Notes: generated from the letters alone by a model not told the origin. A stretch of 39,221 nucleotides of DNA from Streptomyces sp. NRRL S-31 (GCF_000718775.1 NZ_JOCB01000083.1:1-39221); one strand, 5' to 3'. Shown: positions 32,363 to 39,221, numbered from the stretch's first letter. Made by a program: numbers and translations.

Positions 32363-33259
32363 GTGTCCGTTCTGGTTCTCCTCCTCGCCGTGAGCGCGGC
32401 CTGCTGCCTCGGTTTCGGCTTCGTGCTCCAGCAGAACGCGGCACAGCGGGCGCCGCTGAGCGACTTCCTCTCCTTCCGGCTGCTGCTGGACCTGGCGCGG
32501 GTGCCGCGCTGGCTGGGCGGCCTGGGGCTGATGATCGCCGGTATGGTGCTGGGCGCGGTCGCCCTCGGCAAGGGCGAGATCTCGCTGGTCGAGCCGCTGC
32601 TCGCGACCAATCTGCTGTTCGCCCTCGCGCTCTCCCGGCACCAGACCAGACAGCCCCTGGGCCGCCAGGGCTGGGCCGGCCTGCTGCTGCTCGCGGGCGG
32701 GGTCAGCGCGTTCATCATGGCGGGCGAGCCGCGCGGCGGCACGGCCGTCACCGATCCGCTGCGGCACTGGCTGATCATCGGCGCGGTGGTGGGCGCGGCC
32801 CTGCTCCTCACGGCGTGCGGCAGACGCTCCCGGCTCAGCTGGGGCCCGGTGCTGCTGGCCCTGGCGGCCGGGCTGCTCTACGGCGTCCAGGACGCGCTGA
32901 CCCGGGTGAGCGGCACCCGGTTCTCCGACGGCGGCTTCACCGAGCTGCTCACCGGCTGGCAGCCGTACGGCGTGGTGGCCTGCGGGGTCACCGGTCTGGT
33001 GCTGGTGCAGAGCGCGTTCGAGACGGCACCGCTGCGGATGTCGCTGCCCGCGCTGACCGCGGCCGAGCCGCTCGCCGGCATCCTGTGCGGGGTGGGCTTC
33101 CTCGGCGACCGGCTGCGCACCGACACCGGGGCGCTGGCCTGGGAGGCGGCCGGGCTCGCGGCCGTGGTGGGGGGCATCGTGCTGCTCGGACTGCATCCGG
33201 CCATGCCGTGCGGCACGGGCGAGGAGCGGGGACCCGCCCGGGACCTCCAGCGGCGCTGA
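32363..33259 (+). CDS. DMT/EamA-type transporter
   Basis: 298-residue membrane protein with nine or ten hydrophobic helices in two homologous halves. LLAVSAACCLGFGFVLQQNAAQ opens the first, GKGEISLVEPLLATNLLFALALS is an EamA-like helix pair, and LTAAEPLAGILCGVGFLGDRL closes the second half. These are features of drug/metabolite transporters. The GTG at 32363 is preferred because GAGG lies 8 nt upstream; the in-frame ATG at 32345 is the alternative and adds only six residues. Substrate unknown. Two palindromic operator-like sites lie 140-190 bp upstream, so it is probably regulated by a repressor encoded elsewhere. Confidence 0.8.
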   Translation: MSVLVLLLAVSAACCLGFGFVLQQNAAQRAPLSDFLSFRLLLDLARVPRWLGGLGLMIAGMVLGAVALGKGEISLVEPLLATNLLFALALSRHQTRQPLGRQGWAGLLLLAGGVSAFIMAGEPRGGTAVTDPLRHWLIIGAVVGAALLLTACGRRSRLSWGPVLLALAAGLLYGVQDALTRVSGTRFSDGGFTELLTGWQPYGVVACGVTGLVLVQSAFETAPLRMSLPALTAAEPLAGILCGVGFLGDRLRTDTGALAWEAAGLAAVVGGIVLLGLHPAMPCGTGEERGPARDLQRR

Positions 33260-33274
33260 GCGGGCGCCCTGCGC

Positions 33275-33376
33275 GGATACGGGCCCCCTCGGGCCTGCTC
33301 GGATACGGGCCCGCGCTCGGGCGCGCTCGCATACGGTCCCGCATGGACTCGCATACGGTCCTGCTTGGATACGGGC
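33275..33376 (+). repeat. Five ATACGG direct repeats upstream of the NUDIX gene
   Basis: Ten-base units GGATACGGGC or GCATACGGTC occur at 33275, 33301, 33329, 33351 and 33367, all in the same orientation. The last ends immediately before the NUDIX start codon. They fill the gap between the DMT transporter and NUDIX genes. Confidence 0.7.
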
Positions 33377-33892
33377 ATGAACCCTGCTGACGAGATCCTC
33401 GACATCGTCGACGAGCACGACCGGGTCGTCGACCGGCGCCCGCGCGGCGAGGCGTACGCCCGCGGGCTGCGGCACCGCTGCGTCTTCGTCCAGGCCCGGG
33501 ACGCGGCCGGGCGGCTCTTCGTGCACCGGCGCACGGCGTCCAAGCTGGTGTTCCCCTCCCGGTACGACATGTTCGTCGGCGGGGTCGTCGGCGCGGGCGA
33601 GTCCTACGACGCGGCGGCGCTGCGCGAGGCCGAGGAGGAACTGGGCGTCACCGGGCTGCCGCGGCCGGCGTACCTCTTCAAGTTCCTGTACGACGACGGC
33701 GCCGGGAACAGCTGGTGGTCGGCGGTGTACGAGGTGCGCTGCGAGCTGCCCGTCGAGCCGCAGGCCGAGGAGGTCGACTGGCACGCCTTCCTGCCCGAGG
33801 AGGAGGTCGAGCGGCGGCTCGGCGCGTGGGAGTGGGTGCCGGACGGACTGGCGGCGTACGAGCGGCTGCGGGCGTTCCGGGCGGGCCGGTGA
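33377..33892 (+). CDS. NUDIX hydrolase, isopentenyl-diphosphate-isomerase-like
   Basis: 171-residue protein with a complete Nudix box at 69-91: GVVGAGE (G69, E75), then REAEEELGV (R83 to V91), the metal-binding and catalytic core. The N-terminus NPADEILDIVDEHDRVV and the PSRYDMFVGG segment resemble the YfcD/IDI-like subgroup, in which substrates are often unknown nucleoside or other diphosphates. ATG 33377 is used rather than the TTG at 33365 four codons upstream. The last ATACGG repeat abuts the start codon and there is no clear ribosome site. The DUF202 genes follow in the same orientation, but with their own promoter candidate. Confidence 0.87.
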   Translation: MNPADEILDIVDEHDRVVDRRPRGEAYARGLRHRCVFVQARDAAGRLFVHRRTASKLVFPSRYDMFVGGVVGAGESYDAAALREAEEELGVTGLPRPAYLFKFLYDDGAGNSWWSAVYEVRCELPVEPQAEEVDWHAFLPEEEVERRLGAWEWVPDGLAAYERLRAFRAGR

Positions 33893-33900
33893 CCGCCGGG

Positions 33901-33906
33901 TAGGGT
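33901..33906 (+). promoter_or_regulatory. -10-like hexamer for the first DUF202 gene
   Basis: TAGGGT followed by exactly 7 nt and the GTG start at 33914, with no ribosome site, so a leaderless transcript is likely. Confidence 0.5.
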
Positions 33907-33913
33907 CGCCCGC

Positions 33914-34306
33914 GTGAGCGAATTCGTACGGAACATCCGGCTGTGGTTCGCCCCGGAGCGGGTGCGGGACGAGGGCGGGACGCCCGACTACCGCTTCTCG
34001 CTGGCCAACGAGCGCACCTTCCTCGCCTGGCTGCGCACCGCGCTGGCGCTGATCGGCGGCGGATTCGCGGTGGACCAGTTCCTGCCCCACCTGCGCTGGG
34101 CGTGGCGGGTCGGACTCGCGCTCGCGCTGCTGGCGGCCGGGGTGCTGTGCTCGCTGCGCGCGGTGAACCACTGGGTGCGCTGCGAGCGGGCGATGCGGCG
34201 CGGCGAGGACCTGCCGGCGTCCCGGTTCCCGGTGCTGCTGAGCCTGGTCGTGGCGGTGGTGGCCGTCGCGATGGTCGTGGTGGTGCTGGCCGGGTGGGCG
34301 GGGTGA
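33914..34306 (+). CDS. YidH/DUF202 membrane protein
   Basis: 130-residue small membrane protein. The N-terminal cytoplasmic stretch contains FSLANERTFLAWLRTALALIGGG, the DUF202 signature, and three hydrophobic helices follow (about 44-60, 65-85, 106-128). Members of this family (E. coli YidH) are of unknown function. The GTG at 33914 is probably the first base of the mRNA. Its stop overlaps the GTG of a second DUF202 gene (34303-34306), so the two are coupled and may form a heteromer. Confidence 0.88.
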   Translation: MSEFVRNIRLWFAPERVRDEGGTPDYRFSLANERTFLAWLRTALALIGGGFAVDQFLPHLRWAWRVGLALALLAAGVLCSLRAVNHWVRCERAMRRGEDLPASRFPVLLSLVVAVVAVAMVVVVLAGWAG

Positions 34307-34629
34307 CGGCCGGGCGGCAGACCGCGGACCGGGACCCGGGGCTCCAGCCCGAGCGCACCCGGCTGGCCTGGCGGCGTACGACGCTCTCGGCCACGGTGGC
34401 CGCGGTGCTGGCCGTGCGGACGGCGCTGCACGGGGGCCCGACGGCGGCCGGTGTCGTCGCCTGCGCGGTGTGCTGTGCGCTGTGGCTGGGCTTCCTGCGG
34501 GTGGCCCACCACCGCATCCGCACCCTGGCCACCACACCCCGCCCGCCCACGCTCGCCCCCCGGCAGGCTACGGCGGCGGTCCTGTGCGCGGTGGCCCTGG
34601 CCGTGTGCGCGGCCGTGCTCGTCGCCTGA
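34303..34629 (+). CDS. Second DUF202 membrane protein
   Basis: 108-residue partner of the preceding gene. LQPERTRLAWRRTTLSATVAAVLAVR again fits the DUF202 signature, and three hydrophobic stretches follow. The GTG at 34303 overlaps the upstream stop by 4 nt, a standard coupling arrangement; an in-frame GTG at 34294 is a less likely alternative. Tandem pairs like this may assemble together. Function unknown. Confidence 0.85.
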   Translation: MTAGRQTADRDPGLQPERTRLAWRRTTLSATVAAVLAVRTALHGGPTAAGVVACAVCCALWLGFLRVAHHRIRTLATTPRPPTLAPRQATAAVLCAVALAVCAAVLVA

Positions 34630-34759
34630 CGTGTGCGCGGCCGTACTCGTCATCCGAGGGGGGTACCCGGAACACCACGCAACCGGTATGCCCGGTCATG
34701 CGGCTTTCGCGTGGCGGCCTGTCCGGCGCCACGATCCGTCACCCCCGGAGGTGAGCGCC

Positions 34760-35059
34760 ATGACCACCCCCCACCAGGAACACGCCGAACACGAAACGCA
34801 CCGGCACGGACCGGACTGCGGGCACAGCGCCGTACCGCACGGCGACCACGTGGACTACGCCCACGGCGGACATCTGCACCGCGAGCACGCGGGCCACTGG
34901 GACGAGTGCGAACCGGCCGGCCACTCGGTGCACGCGGACCACGAGCACGTGCACCACGACGAGTGCGGGCACGCGCAGGTGCCGCACGGGGACCACGTCG
35001 ACTACCTGCACGGCGGACACCGGCACGCCGAGCACGGGGACCACTGGGACGACCACTGA
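34760..35059 (+). CDS. Histidine-rich, probably metal-binding small protein
   Basis: 99-residue, soluble protein with 28 His, three Cys and many Asp/Glu. It contains two copies of a unit PHGDHVDYxHGGHxHxEHxGHWD (residues 27-49 and 75-97), joined by a middle stretch with HADHEHVHHDECGH. There are no hydrophobic segments or signal peptide. Composition suggests reversible binding of Zn2+, Ni2+ or Cu2+ as a store or chaperone. GGAGG at 34747-34751 supports ATG 34760. No recognisable zinc-uptake-regulator box was found upstream and no transporter is adjacent, so the metal is open. A terminator follows directly. Confidence 0.82.
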   Translation: MTTPHQEHAEHETHRHGPDCGHSAVPHGDHVDYAHGGHLHREHAGHWDECEPAGHSVHADHEHVHHDECGHAQVPHGDHVDYLHGGHRHAEHGDHWDDH

Positions 35060-35076
35060 CCCGCCCGCGGGCGTCA

Positions 35077-35114
35077 CCGACGGCTCCCCGGACCGCGCAC
35101 CGGGGGGCCGTCGG
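35077..35114 (+). terminator. Terminator after the His-rich gene
   Basis: 15-bp stem with one G-T pair (35077-35091 with 35100-35114) and an 8-nt loop, 17 nt after the stop codon. Confidence 0.8.
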
Positions 35115-35169
35115 CCTATCGTGGCCCCTGTCACGTTCGGCGCGATCTTCCCTTCGCGCACTGGACGGC

Positions 35170-35187
35170 ATACCGACCGGTCGGCAT
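35170..35187. promoter_or_regulatory. Palindromic operator, TetR-like
   Basis: ATACCGACCGGTCGGCAT has a perfect 12-bp core CCGACCGGTCGG and one mismatched outer pair. It resembles operators of actinobacterial TetR-family repressors of lipid-related genes (family resemblance from memory). It lies 40 bp upstream of the phosphotransferase gene. Confidence 0.6.
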
Positions 35188-35226
35188 CATGAGTCGGGTC
35201 GTGTTGTCCGTCCCTAGGAGTGATGT

Positions 35227-36249
35227 ATGAGCGCCGACCACCCGCCCGGACTCGACCTGGACCGGCTGCGCGCCCTGCTCGACCGCGAACGGCCCGGACT
35301 GGTGAGCGGCCCCCTGAGCGGGCGGCTGATCGAAGGCGGACGGTCGAACCTCACCTACGCGCTCTCCGACGGCACGTCCCAGTGGGTCGTACGCCGCCCC
35401 CCGCTCGGCCATGTGCTGGCCACCGCGCACGACATGAAGCGCGAACACCGGGTGATCAGCGCCCTGCACCCCACCCGGGTGCCGGTGCCGCGCCCGGTGC
35501 TGCTGTGCGAGGACGAGGAGGTCCTCGGCGCCCCGTTCTACGTGATGGAGTTCGTCGAGGGCACCCCGTACCGCACCGCCCGGCAGCTCGTCCCGCTCGG
35601 CGCGGAGCGCACCCGGAACGCGGTGCTGGCCCTGGTGGACACACTGGTCGAGCTGCACTCCGTGGACCCCGCCGAGGTGGGCCTCGGCGACTTCGGGCGC
35701 CCGGAGGGCTTCCTGGACCGGCAACTGCGCCGCTGGGGCAAGCAGCTGGACGCCTCCCGCAACCGCGACCTGGCGGGCATCGACGAGCTGCACGCGGCGC
35801 TCGGCCGTGCCCTGCCCGTCTCCCCCGCCCCCACCGTCGTGCACGGTGACTACCGTCTGGACAACGTACTGATCGGGGACGACGACCGGATCACGGCGAT
35901 CCTCGACTGGGAGATGTCCACGCTCGGCGACCCGCTGACCGACCTCGGCCTGCTGGTGATGTACAGCCGGCCGCTGGGCATGTCCGACTCGCCCGTCTCC
36001 ACCACCGCCGAGGCCCCGGGCCACCCCGACCCGCGGGAGCTGGTCGAGCGGTACGCGCGGCGCTCGGGCCGGGACGTCTCGGCCGTCTCCTGGTACACGG
36101 CGTTCGCCTGGTTCAAGCTCGCCGTGATCCTGGAGGGCATCCACTACCGGTACACCCTCGGCCAGACCGTCGGCCGGGGGTTCGACCGGATCGGCGACCT
36201 CGTGCCCGTCTTCATCGACCACGGACTGACCACTCTCCAGGAAGGCTGA
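35227..36249 (+). CDS. Phosphotransferase (APH/choline-kinase fold), ACAD10/11 N-terminal type
   Basis: 340-residue kinase-fold protein. GGRSNLTYALSDG is the nucleotide loop, VVHGDYRLDNVLIG the catalytic loop (HGDxxxxN) and ITAILDWEMSTLGDPLTDLG the metal-binding DWE block. It resembles the kinase domain at the N-terminus of human ACAD10/11, which is fused to an acyl-CoA dehydrogenase. Here the dehydrogenase is the next gene, starting 6 nt after the stop, so the pair looks like the unfused version. In the human proteins the kinase phosphorylates 4-hydroxy-acyl-CoA for catabolism; the same chemistry here is an inference. AGGAG at 35216-35220 supports ATG 35227. Confidence 0.88.
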   Translation: MSADHPPGLDLDRLRALLDRERPGLVSGPLSGRLIEGGRSNLTYALSDGTSQWVVRRPPLGHVLATAHDMKREHRVISALHPTRVPVPRPVLLCEDEEVLGAPFYVMEFVEGTPYRTARQLVPLGAERTRNAVLALVDTLVELHSVDPAEVGLGDFGRPEGFLDRQLRRWGKQLDASRNRDLAGIDELHAALGRALPVSPAPTVVHGDYRLDNVLIGDDDRITAILDWEMSTLGDPLTDLGLLVMYSRPLGMSDSPVSTTAEAPGHPDPRELVERYARRSGRDVSAVSWYTAFAWFKLAVILEGIHYRYTLGQTVGRGFDRIGDLVPVFIDHGLTTLQEG

Positions 36250-36255
36250 CCGGAC

Positions 36256-37470
36256 ATGGACTTCGCGTTCGACGCGCGCACCGAGGAGCTGCGCGCCAGG
36301 CTCCTCGCCTTCATGGACGAGCACGTGTACCCGGCCGAGACGGTCGCCGAGGAGCAGCGGGCCGCGCTCGCCTCGCCGTGGGACACCCCGGCCGTGGTCG
36401 AGGAGCTGAAGGCCGAGGCGCGCAGGCAGGGCCTGTGGAACCTCTTCCTCCCGGACGCCGGGTACGGCGCCGGGCTCACCAACCTCCAGTACGCGCCGCT
36501 CGCCGAGATCACCGGCCGCTCCCCGCACCTGGCGCCCACCGCCACCAACTGCGCGGCGCCCGACACCGGGAACATGGAGGTGCTGGCGCAGTTCGGCACC
36601 GAGGAGCAGAAGAAGCGGTGGCTGGAGCCGCTGCTGGCCGGTGAGATCCGTTCGGCGTTCGCGATGACCGAGCCGGAGGTGGCTTCCTCGGACGCCACCA
36701 ACATCACCACGCACATCGAGCGGGACGGCGACGAGTACGTCGTGACCGGTCGCAAGTGGTATATCTCCGGCGCGATGAACCCGGACTGCGCGATCTTCAT
36801 CGTGATGGGCAAGACGGACCCGGACGGCGCCGACATCCGCCGCCAGCAGTCCATGGTCCTGGTCCCACGCGACACCCCGGGCGTCACCGTGAAGCGGGCG
36901 ATGCAGGTCTTCGGCTACGAGGACCACTCGCACGGCGGCCACGCCGAGGTGGTCTTCGACCACGCGCGCGTGCCGGTGGCGAACCTCGTCGGCGAGGAGG
37001 GCGGCGGCTTCGCCATCGCCCAGGCCCGGCTCGGTCCCGGCCGCATCCACCACTGCATGCGGCTGATCGGCATGGCCGAGCGGGCGATCGAGCTGATGTG
37101 CCGGCGGGCCGTGTCCCGTACCGCCTTCGGCAAGGCCCTGGCCCAGCAGGGTGTGGTCCAGAACTGGATCGCCGACGCCCGGGTCACCGTGGAGCAGCTG
37201 CGGCTGCTGGTGCTGAAGACCGCGTGGCTGATGGACACCGTCGGCAACAAGGGCGCGCACACCGAGATCCAGGCCATCAAGATCGCCACCCCGCGCGCGG
37301 TGGTCGGCATCCTGGACCGCGCGATCCAGCTGCACGGCGCGGGCGGCGTGAGCCAGGACTTCCCGCTGGCCGAGCTGTACGCGAGCGCCCGCACGCTGAT
37401 GCTGGCCGACGGTCCCGACGAGGTGCACCAGCGGTCGCTGGCACGCCGGGAGCTGAAGCGGTACCGGTGA
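36256..37470 (+). CDS. Acyl-CoA dehydrogenase family protein
   Basis: 404-residue flavoprotein with the three-part acyl-CoA dehydrogenase fold. FAMTEPEVASSDATNI is the FAD/substrate segment of the middle domain, WYISGAMNPDCAIFIVMGKT follows, and the C-terminal helices carry RTAFGKALAQQGVVQNWIADARV and LHGAGGVSQDFPLAELYASARTLMLADGPDEVH. The ending matches ACAD10/11-type enzymes. It follows the phosphotransferase by 6 nt and shares its operator, so the two probably act in one catabolic step for hydroxy- or long-chain acyl-CoA. The catalytic base was not individually verified. Confidence 0.92.
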   Translation: MDFAFDARTEELRARLLAFMDEHVYPAETVAEEQRAALASPWDTPAVVEELKAEARRQGLWNLFLPDAGYGAGLTNLQYAPLAEITGRSPHLAPTATNCAAPDTGNMEVLAQFGTEEQKKRWLEPLLAGEIRSAFAMTEPEVASSDATNITTHIERDGDEYVVTGRKWYISGAMNPDCAIFIVMGKTDPDGADIRRQQSMVLVPRDTPGVTVKRAMQVFGYEDHSHGGHAEVVFDHARVPVANLVGEEGGGFAIAQARLGPGRIHHCMRLIGMAERAIELMCRRAVSRTAFGKALAQQGVVQNWIADARVTVEQLRLLVLKTAWLMDTVGNKGAHTEIQAIKIATPRAVVGILDRAIQLHGAGGVSQDFPLAELYASARTLMLADGPDEVHQRSLARRELKRYR

Positions 37471-37478
37471 CCGCGGCG

Positions 37479-37515
37479 CCGGTGCGGGGGCGCGCGCCGC
37501 GGGCCGCCGCACCGG
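37479..37515 (+). terminator. Possible terminator after the acyl-CoA dehydrogenase
   Basis: CCGGTGCGG (37479-37487) can pair with CCGCACCGG (37507-37515), with further pairing in the loop, 9 nt after the stop. In such G/C-rich DNA this could be chance. Confidence 0.4.
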
Positions 37516-37600
37516 TCGCCGCCGTCCCCCGTGCCGTCGGCGCGCGCTGGTTTCCGTATGTCTTCGCGCCCCGTTGAGTGCGCGCCCGGTGTGTGGTGGT

Positions 37601-37624
37601 GTACCTCTTCTGTCGTACCTCTTC
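37601..37624 (+). repeat. Direct repeat before the PucR-type gene
   Basis: GTACCTCTTC occurs twice (37601-37610 and 37615-37624), 14 bp apart start to start and 44 bp before the GTG. It could be a regulator site. The rest of the 37471-37667 gap shows only G/C-rich sequence and the possible terminator. Confidence 0.4.
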
Positions 37625-37667
37625 AGGGAGCGACCGGGGCACGGCCGGTGGCGGGGCGGGGGGAAGC

Positions 37668-39221
37668 GTGACCGAGGGGCTGGACCACGCGGAGTGGGAC
37701 ACGGCGGCCGGGTCCGGCGTGACCCTGGAGCGGCTGCTGTCGGTGGTGGGCTCGGGGGCCCTGGAGCTGGACACCGCGCCCGGCGGCCTGGCGGTGGTCG
37801 TCGGCGGTGTCACCGTGCTCGACGTGCTGGCCCCGGAGGTCCGGCCGCGCGAGCTGGTGCTCGCGGTCGGTGTCGCCGCCGGGTCGGCCCAGGCGGTGGA
37901 CGTGGTACGCCGGGCGGGCGCCGCGCGGGCCGCCGGTGTGGTCTTCGGCCCGGACCGCCCCGAGGGGACCGGTGGCGCCCTGCGGGCCGCCGCCCACGAG
38001 GCCGGTACGGCGGTGCTGTTCCGTACCTGGTACCGGTGGGAGGAACTGGTGGCGGTGTTGCGGGCCGGGCTCGCCGCGGCGGGCGTGGTGCCGCCGCCGT
38101 CGGCCCGGGGCCTGGTCCTGGGCGACCTCGACGGGCTGGCCGACGCGGTGGCCGCCCTGGTCGGCGGCTCGGTGACCATCGAGGACACCGCTTCGCGCGT
38201 GCTGGCGTACTCCTCGACCGAGGAGAACGTGGACGAGATGCGCCGGCTGACCATCCTCGGCCGGCGCGTTCCCCCGTGGCGGGTGGCCGCCATGCGGGAC
38301 GCCGGGTTCTTCCGGGCGCTGTGGACGACGGACGACGTGCTGCACCGGCGCGCGCAGGGGGAGAGTCCCGAGCGTCTGGTGTGCGCCGTCCGGGCGGGCG
38401 GCGAGGTGCTGGGGTCCGTCTGGGTGGCCGCGGTCGCCGGACGGCCGCTGTCCCCGAACGCGGCGGAGGCCCTGCGCGCCGCGTCCCGGGCCGCCGCCGC
38501 GCATCTGCTGAACCACCGCACGCGCGGCGCGGACAGCCGACTGGTCGAGGACGCGGCGCGCGCCCTGCTGGAGGGGCGCGGTTCCGCCGAGGTGCTGGCC
38601 GAACGGGCCGCGCTGCCGGCACGGGAGCCGTGCGCCGTGCTGGCGGTGGGCGTCGCGACGGGCACCCCGACGCCGGGGCCGTCCGGCGGTCCGGCCGGGA
38701 GCGGGACCACCACACCCGGTCCGGGGCCATCCAGCACACCGGCCAGGAGCCGCACCGGCACACCCGGACCGGCGCCGTCCAGCACACCGGCCAGGAGCCG
38801 GACCGGCGCACCGGGACCGGAACCCTCCGCCGCACCGGCCGAGAGCGGGACCGGCACACCGGCCGGAGGTAAGGCCGGCTCACTGGGCTCGGGAACATCC
38901 AGCACACCGACCAGAGACCGCACCACACCCGGACCGGAACCCTCCGCCGCACCGGCCGAGAGCGGGACCGGCACACCGGCCGGGACTGAGGCCGACGCAG
39001 TGCACTCGGGAACATCCAGCACACCGACCAGGAGCCCGACCGGCACACCCGGGCCAGGGCCGTCCAGCGCACCGGCCAAGGGCCGGACCGGCGCACCGGG
39101 GTCGGACACATCAACCGCCCCCGCCCGGGGCTGGACCGGCACACCCGGACCGGGACCCTCCGCCGCACCGGCCGCGAGCGGGGCCGCCGCACCGGTCGGG
39201 GGCGGGGCCGGCGCGCCGGTC
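37668..39221 (+). CDS. PucR-type transcriptional regulator with repeat insertion, 3'-truncated by window
   Basis: Open from the GTG at 37668 to the window end, 518 codons without a stop. Residues about 18-135 look like the PucR N-terminal domain (LERLLSVV...ELVLAVGVAAGSAQAVDVVRRAG...VLFRTWYRWEELV). Residues about 145-320 contain the usual middle region (DGLADAVAALVGGSVTIEDTASRVLAYSS, then RLVEDAARALLEGRGSAEVLAERAAL). At residue 330, just after the strand CAVLAVGV, the expected domain is interrupted by at least 188 residues of Gly/Pro/Ser/Thr/Ala repeats. The rest, including the C-terminal PucR helix-turn-helix, is beyond the window. GGGGGAAG before the GTG is a fair ribosome site. Target genes unknown; a frameshifted or decayed 3' end cannot be excluded. 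Confidence 0.75.
   Translation, partial: MTEGLDHAEWDTAAGSGVTLERLLSVVGSGALELDTAPGGLAVVVGGVTVLDVLAPEVRPRELVLAVGVAAGSAQAVDVVRRAGAARAAGVVFGPDRPEGTGGALRAAAHEAGTAVLFRTWYRWEELVAVLRAGLAAAGVVPPPSARGLVLGDLDGLADAVAALVGGSVTIEDTASRVLAYSSTEENVDEMRRLTILGRRVPPWRVAAMRDAGFFRALWTTDDVLHRRAQGESPERLVCAVRAGGEVLGSVWVAAVAGRPLSPNAAEALRAASRAAAAHLLNHRTRGADSRLVEDAARALLEGRGSAEVLAERAALPAREPCAVLAVGVATGTPTPGPSGGPAGSGTTTPGPGPSSTPARSRTGTPGPAPSSTPARSRTGAPGPEPSAAPAESGTGTPAGGKAGSLGSGTSSTPTRDRTTPGPEPSAAPAESGTGTPAGTEADAVHSGTSSTPTRSPTGTPGPGPSSAPAKGRTGAPGSDTSTAPARGWTGTPGPGPSAAPAASGAAAPVGGGAGAPV
38660..39221 (+). repeat. Nested in-frame tandem repeats within the PucR-type gene
   Basis: A 48-bp period (units from about 38727, encoding PSSTPARSRTGTPGPA) merges into a 117-bp period. 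The 53 bp at 38814-38866 recur identically at 38931-38983, and the 27 bp at 38888-38914 recur at 39005-39031. Reading frame is kept throughout. Both 48 and 117 are multiples of three. The block continues beyond the window edge. Confidence 0.85.

Noticed and set aside
38660..39221. Repeat array considered as CRISPR
   Set aside because: Repeats are in frame, contiguous without unique spacers and of variable length, and no cas genes are present.

Overview
The window is chromosomal DNA from a Streptomyces or a very close relative. Base composition is strongly GC-rich with G/C-ending codons and frequent GTG starts. The gene order around the glycerol operon, mshC, the chaplins and the gluconate operon looks like the S. 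coelicolor core chromosome (a judgement from memory). I see no prophage, insertion sequence, CRISPR array or biosynthetic cluster, so this is mostly core genome with some lineage-variable genes.

Layout. 1-153: 5' end of metH (minus strand). 428-5645: glycerol regulon gylR, then glpF-glpK-glpD, closed by a strong terminator. 5954-6874: PAC2 protein. 6965-10480: minus-strand block of histidine phosphatase, DUF3090, SCO1664-family kinase-like protein and mshC (mycothiol ligase). 10533-14764: CorA transporter, diiron ferritin-like protein, F420-type oxidoreductase and aldo/keto reductase. 14761-17298: large RecD-like protein that has lost its ATPase motifs. 17362-18284: acidic protein and divergent DUF5703. 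18355-19561: two chaplins, one long and sortase-anchored and one short (ChpH-like). 19740-21065: M20 peptidase. 21279-21366: tRNA-Leu(GAG). 21532-23259: PolX/PHP protein. 23269-26020: three-gene minus operon (DUF1876, phosphoribosyltransferase-hydrolase fusion, CapA-like). 26134-26511: YchJ-like protein. 26603-29407: gluconate locus (gntR divergent from gntK-gntP). 29563-30901: molybdopterin oxidoreductase with cytochrome b. 31002-32018: helical-repeat protein, divergent from a DMT transporter. 33377-34629: NUDIX and two DUF202 membrane proteins. 34760-35059: histidine-rich protein. 35227-37470: phosphotransferase and acyl-CoA dehydrogenase pair behind a palindromic operator. 37668-end: PucR-type regulator, cut by the window edge and interrupted by long tandem repeats.

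How the genes work together. GlpF/GlpK/GlpD take up, phosphorylate and oxidise glycerol under GylR; two matching operator-like blocks lie before gylR and before glpF. GntK/GntP take up and phosphorylate gluconate under the adjacent GntR. The mshC block links the mycothiol ligase to an uncharacterised phosphatase and kinase-like protein. The chaplins coat aerial hyphae.

Most interesting items: the mshC-linked phosphatase/kinase-like block, which could hold the unassigned phosphatase step of mycothiol synthesis; the probable pseudo-helicase; the repeat expansion inside the PucR regulator; the 28%-histidine small protein; paired 12-bp palindromes upstream of the DMT transporter; five ATACGG repeats upstream of the NUDIX gene; and many start codons placed 6-7 nt after a -10-like hexamer, suggesting leaderless mRNAs. 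All functional statements are from reading the sequence without database searches.
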